The position numbers and the translations under genes are program-made. Positions 59,845 through 64,000 of a stretch of 64,000 nucleotides of DNA are shown here, piece by piece. The stretch covers positions 248,001 through 312,000 of the forward strand of contig NZ_JALPVL010000002.1 in NCBI RefSeq assembly GCF_023544465.1. Reading direction: 5' to 3'. The notes under the pieces were generated by a model, which saw only the letters and a list, made by a program, of their open reading frames with translations, was not told the DNA's origin and did not search any database. Positions within the stretch are counted from its first letter, which is position 1. Every line of letters starts with the position of its first letter. The stretch is from Paractinoplanes maris. GTDB lineage: Bacteria > Actinomycetota > Actinomycetes > Mycobacteriales > Micromonosporaceae.

Positions 59845-60846
59845 CTAAAGCATCGACACGTGCACGTGGTTGGTGTGCTCGGCCGAAGCCCCGCCACTGC
59901 CGCTGTAACTCCGCCAGCCGTCACCCGGCAACCAGATCTGGCGGAACCAGATCACGTACATCACGCCGAGCCGGCCCGCGTTCTTGACGAAGTAGGCCGC
60001 GAGCCGATCCCCGTACGCCCGGTCACCACCGGTCGCCGGCGAGTTCTTGTACGTCGTGGCGTTCGACGACATGTCACACGCCCGGCCCTTGGGATGCTCG
60101 CCCGAGTTCCGCTGACTCCAGCAGACCGTGTAGCGGGTGAAGCCGTCCGATTTGGCTTCCTTGTAGGCGTTCAGCGTGCGCGGCGTCAGGCAGCCCGAGC
60201 TGGTCGGGTCCTTGATCGTGCACTTCTCGTTGGGCCAGGACCCGTCGGAGTTGCGCGGCGCCGGCTTGGCCAGCGGCGAGTTGCCCGAGACGAAGCCGCC
60301 CGCGACCGAGCCACCGCCGACGCTGGCCAGCGCGAGCTCGGCCTCTTTCTTCTTCTTGGTGAGCGCGGCGACCTGCTTGGTCTGCTCACGCACCTCTTTG
60401 TCGATCGCCGCCTTGGCCGCCTCGGCCCGGTCGAGGGTGGCGCGGTATTTCGTCAGGACCTGCGAGTCGAACTGGGCCATCATGTCGAGCTGCTCGATGC
60501 GCTCGAGGAAGATGTCGGGCGAGGTGGAGTCGAGCAGCATCGACATGGTGTTGGGCCGGCCCAGTCGGTAGGAGCGGGTGGCGATCTCGGCCACCTGCTT
60601 CTCCATGGCCTTGGCGCCGGCCTGGGCCTGCTTGACCGTCGTCTGCAGCTGCACAGCCCGCTTCTTGGACGAGCTCAGCTTCTGGATCGCGGTCGCCTGA
60701 CCCTTGGCCGCGGACTCGAGCGCGTTGCGCAGCGTCTTGTCGTCACCCTCGTCGGGATCGGCGTAAGCGGCGCCGGGCGCCACCACCAGGAATGCCAGGA
60801 ACAACACGAGCACAGTGCCGAGCCGGCGCTGGAAAACCGCAGCCAC
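59845..60846 (-). CDS. Secreted coiled-coil protein with VanY/ARB-07466-like C-terminal domain
   Basis: The 333-residue protein starts at GTG 60846 behind GGGAGG. A signal peptide lies at residues 1-30. A long coiled-coil follows at about 35-170, with Lys/Glu/Ala heptads of the NlpC/P60-partner or RipA type. A Gly/Ser linker leads to a C-terminal domain (205-333) with HPKGRACDMSSN, TGGDRAYGDRLAAYFVKNAG and EHTNHVHVSM, whose His and Asp residues resemble D,D-peptidase-type zinc sites. It probably acts on peptidoglycan or activates a hydrolase. Confidence 0.88.
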   Translation of the reverse strand: MAAVFQRRLGTVLVLFLAFLVVAPGAAYADPDEGDDKTLRNALESAAKGQATAIQKLSSSKKRAVQLQTTVKQAQAGAKAMEKQVAEIATRSYRLGRPNTMSMLLDSTSPDIFLERIEQLDMMAQFDSQVLTKYRATLDRAEAAKAAIDKEVREQTKQVAALTKKKKEAELALASVGGGSVAGGFVSGNSPLAKPAPRNSDGSWPNEKCTIKDPTSSGCLTPRTLNAYKEAKSDGFTRYTVCWSQRNSGEHPKGRACDMSSNATTYKNSPATGGDRAYGDRLAAYFVKNAGRLGVMYVIWFRQIWLPGDGWRSYSGSGGASAEHTNHVHVSML

Positions 60847-60911
60847 GGATTACCTCCCCATCGTCAGCGCGGGCAGACTCTACCGTGATACGGACGCCAG
60901 GGGCAGATCGA

Positions 60912-61673
60912 TCAACTGGCCGAGTAACCACCGTCGACGAACAGTGTCTGGCCGGTCACGGCGACGGCCGCGTCGCTGGCCAGAAAGACCGCACAGGCCC
61001 CGAAATCGGCGGGTACACCGTTGCGGCCGATCATCGCGCGGGCTGCGTGCTTGGCCGCGATCGCGGGGTCGGCGAAGACCGGCTCGGTCAGTGGCGTGTG
61101 GACGACACCGGGCGCGATCGCGTTGCAGCAGACGCCGTGCGCCGACCACGCCTCAGCCTGCGACCTGGTCAGGCCGACCAGTCCGGCCTTCGACGCACCG
61201 TAGGCGCCGCTGTTGCCGTACGCCCGGAAAGCCTGTTGCGAGACGATGTTGATGATTCGTCCCCAGCCGCGGTCGGCCATCCGCGGGCCGAAGGCCTGCC
61301 CGAGCAGGAACGGGGCGGTGAGATTGGCCGCCATCGTCACGTCCCAGTCGTCCTCGGTGAGCTCGCCGAGCGGCGGCCGCCGATTCACCGCGGCCGAGTT
61401 GACCAGGATGTCCGGGGCCTCGTACGCGGAGACGACCTGCTTGACGGCCGCACGATCGGCCAGATCGGCCGAGATCGCGTGCCCCTCGGCCCCGAAGCCG
61501 CGTAGCTCCTCGATCACCTCGGCCATCGGCTCGGGCCGCCGGGCGACCAGGATCACCCGGGCCCCGGCCTGCCCCAGCGCGACCGCGATGGCGCGTCCGA
61601 TGCCCGAACTGCCGCCGGTCACCATCGCGGTGCGGCCGTCGAGACCGAAAAGGCTTTCCAGGTACGCCGTCAC
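60912..61673 (-). CDS. Short-chain dehydrogenase/reductase (SDR)
   Basis: The 253-residue protein starts at GTG 61673, overlapping the phosphatase gene stop by 4 bases. The classic SDR pattern is complete: cofactor loop TGGSSGIGRAIAVAL, NSAAVNRRP (the NNAG position reads NSAA), catalytic Ser in NIVSQQAF, and YGASKAG with the Tyr-Lys pair. A C-terminal GQTLFVDGGY is standard. It most resembles gluconate 5-dehydrogenase-like or 3-oxoacyl reductase-like members. The substrate is not known. It is the last gene of the kinase-regulator operon. Confidence 0.93.
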   Translation of the reverse strand: MTAYLESLFGLDGRTAMVTGGSSGIGRAIAVALGQAGARVILVARRPEPMAEVIEELRGFGAEGHAISADLADRAAVKQVVSAYEAPDILVNSAAVNRRPPLGELTEDDWDVTMAANLTAPFLLGQAFGPRMADRGWGRIINIVSQQAFRAYGNSGAYGASKAGLVGLTRSQAEAWSAHGVCCNAIAPGVVHTPLTEPVFADPAIAAKHAARAMIGRNGVPADFGACAVFLASDAAVAVTGQTLFVDGGYSAS

Positions 61674-62488
61674 GGGCGGATGAGGATCGCCGGGTCCGGG
61701 AACAGGGTGTCGCGGGCCGTGCGCCAGATGTCGTTGTTGGCCGCGACGAGCAGCCCCCGCTCGCTGTCCTGCGGCCGGTAGGGCGTGCCGTCGAGGTGCA
61801 ACGCCGTGCCACCGGCCTCGCGGACGATCAGCGTGCCCGGCACGTGGTCCCACGGCAGGATCCGCCAGAACAGCGCGAACTGCTGTTCGTCGAGGGCGAC
61901 GGCCGGATACTCGTAACCCGCGCAGTGGTGGCCGTTGGTCACCTCGCCGAAGGCGCGCGCGTTCGCCGAGGCGACCGTTCGCAGGTGCCCGGGCAGGTAG
62001 TGGCCGGCCACGACACCGCGCAGGGCGGCCGCTCCGGGATCATCGGTGCGGGTCTTGACGCGTACGCCGTCGCGGTAAGCGCCCGAGCCGGCCTCGGCCA
62101 CCGTCAGGTTGTCGGGGACGACATCCAGGATCCACGAGGCCGTCGGCTCGCCGTCGCGCAGCAGCGCCACCATCACCGCGAACGGTGTCTTGCCGGCCGC
62201 GAAGTTGTTGGTGCCGTCGACCGGGTCGACGATCCAGACCGCGCCGCTGTCGCCGAGCCGCCCGAGCACGCCCGGGTCGGCCGCGACCGATTCCTCGCCG
62301 ACCACCTGCGAGCCGGGCAGCAGTGCCGTCAGGCCGCGGGTCAGCGCCCGCTCGGACTCCTTGTCGGCGATGGTGACCAGGTCACCGGGCGCCTTCTGCT
62401 GGATCTCGGCGGAGGAGAGGTGGCGGAAACGCGGCAGGACCACGGTCGCCGCGACCTCGCGGATGAGCTCACCGACCTGATCAAGCAC
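61670..62488 (-). CDS. Inositol monophosphatase family protein
   Basis: The 272-residue protein starts at GTG 62488. Metal-binding motifs of the Mg2+-dependent phosphatase family are clear: VVGEESVA near residue 64, [15 protein letters not shown] near 85, and the late [16 protein letters not shown] near 214. Substrates in this family are inositol phosphate, PAP or histidinol phosphate. It overlaps the response regulator gene by 8 bases and the SDR gene by 4, so it is part of a tightly coupled operon. Confidence 0.93.
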   Translation of the reverse strand: MLDQVGELIREVAATVVLPRFRHLSSAEIQQKAPGDLVTIADKESERALTRGLTALLPGSQVVGEESVAADPGVLGRLGDSGAVWIVDPVDGTNNFAAGKTPFAVMVALLRDGEPTASWILDVVPDNLTVAEAGSGAYRDGVRVKTRTDDPGAAALRGVVAGHYLPGHLRTVASANARAFGEVTNGHHCAGYEYPAVALDEQQFALFWRILPWDHVPGTLIVREAGGTALHLDGTPYRPQDSERGLLVAANNDIWRTARDTLFPDPAILIRP

Positions 62489-62932
62489 GCGGCGGCAACT
62501 TCACGACGCTGACGAAGAACTCGTCGATCTGCCGGATGACCGCGATGAACCGCTCGAAGTCGACCGGCTTGGTCACGTACGCGTTCGCGTGCAGCTGGTA
62601 GCTGCGCAGGATGTCCTCGTCGGCGGCCGACGTGGTGAGCACGACCACCGGGATGCGGCCCAAGTCGTCGTCCTTCTTGATCTCCTCCAGCACCTCACGG
62701 CCGTCGCGCCGGGGCAGGTTGAGGTCGAGGAGGATGAGGTCGGGGCGCACCGAGTTCGCGTACTCGCCCTCGCGCCGCAGGTAGGCCAGGGCCTCGGCCC
62801 CGTCGGAGACGACGTTGAGCCGGTTGCGGACCTTGTGCTCCTCGAACGCCTCCTGGGTCATCAGCACGTCGCCCGGATCGTCCTCGACCAGCAACACCTC
62901 GATCGGAGTGCCGTCGGCCCGGATAGCACCGG

Positions 62933-62936
<4 letters not shown>
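62481..62936 (-). CDS. Single-domain response regulator (Rcp1-like)
   Basis: The 151-residue protein is one receiver domain without output domain. Acidic residues are in [12 protein letters not shown], the phospho-acceptor aspartate in [14 protein letters not shown], and the conserved Thr and Lys in [11 protein letters not shown] and AYVTKPVDF. This is the Rcp1 type that partners phytochrome-like kinases. It starts 4 bases inside the kinase gene and overlaps the phosphatase start by 8 bases. Output is probably by protein interaction. Confidence 0.94.

Positions 62937-64000
<1,064 letters not shown>

Overview
The window is a very GC-rich chromosomal segment of an actinobacterium. Gene order and family content (rpmG-hadA beside tRNA-Thr and tRNA-Met, YajQ, htpX, a second nuo cluster, moeZ-DUF3152-DUF3107-DEAD helicase, RecQ fused to a phosphoribosyltransferase-like tail) best fit the Micromonosporaceae (an Actinoplanes- or Micromonospora-like organism). 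Genus is an inference: no rRNA gene is present. Coding density is about 90%. Many starts are GTG or TTG, and many neighbours overlap by 1, 4 or 8 bases, which indicates translationally coupled operons.

Layout. 1-5.6 kb: start of a hadA-like dehydratase gene (runs off the left edge), rpmG, tRNA-Met, tRNA-Thr, a GGDEF/EAL cyclic-di-GMP protein with a small secreted or membrane peptide upstream, small hypothetical genes, YajQ and tRNA-Tyr. 5.6-13.8 kb: MOSC, GNAT, luciferase-like oxidoreductase, OafA-type acyltransferase, DUF1707 protein, methyltransferase, MFS exporter, HtpX. 13.9-25.2 kb: a reduced complex I cluster on the minus strand (nuoB, C, H, I, J, K, L, M, N), interrupted by a DUF2252 gene and by an antisense Uma2 nuclease-like gene; nuoA, D, E, F and G are absent. 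25-35 kb: a PLP decarboxylase, a GPH-type symporter, a gamma-glutamyltransferase, a TetR/short epimerase divergon with visible operators, a methyltransferase, an alkyltransferase-like DNA repair protein, and proB-proA. 35-48 kb: two linked secreted proteins, a QW-repeat protein, MoeZ, a DUF3152 metallopeptidase-like protein, an alpha/beta hydrolase, an 840-residue protein with a long Glu/Arg helix, TetR, DUF3107, a DEAD-box helicase, and a heme oxygenase/DUF2470 pair. 48-64 kb: methyltransferase, copper-response genes (CsoR, CopZ, a Met/His-rich membrane protein), RecQ with nearby DnaA-box-like 9-mers, a DUF3052-like protein, MFS, a membrane Ser/Thr kinase with a CBM2-like extracellular domain, a fused spermidine synthase, a secreted coiled-coil/peptidase-like protein, and an operon of histidine kinase, response regulator, inositol monophosphatase and SDR.

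How the genes work together. The Nuo proteins form the proton-pumping membrane arm plus part of the connecting module of complex I, without the NADH-oxidising module, so an alternative electron donor or subunits supplied in trans are implied. ProB and ProA make the proline precursor. CsoR, CopZ and the membrane protein form a copper response unit. Heme oxygenase with DUF2470 suggests heme degradation. The terminal histidine kinase and response regulator are translationally coupled to two metabolic enzymes.

A recurrent feature is a set of unrelated short tandem-repeat arrays (8, 17, 25, 34 and 35 bp units, plus irregular ones) lying just behind gene 3' ends, sometimes including the stop codon. 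The reduced nuo cluster with its two foreign genes, the Glu/Arg-helix protein, the kinase with a sugar-binding-like ectodomain and the repeat arrays are the least ordinary items here.
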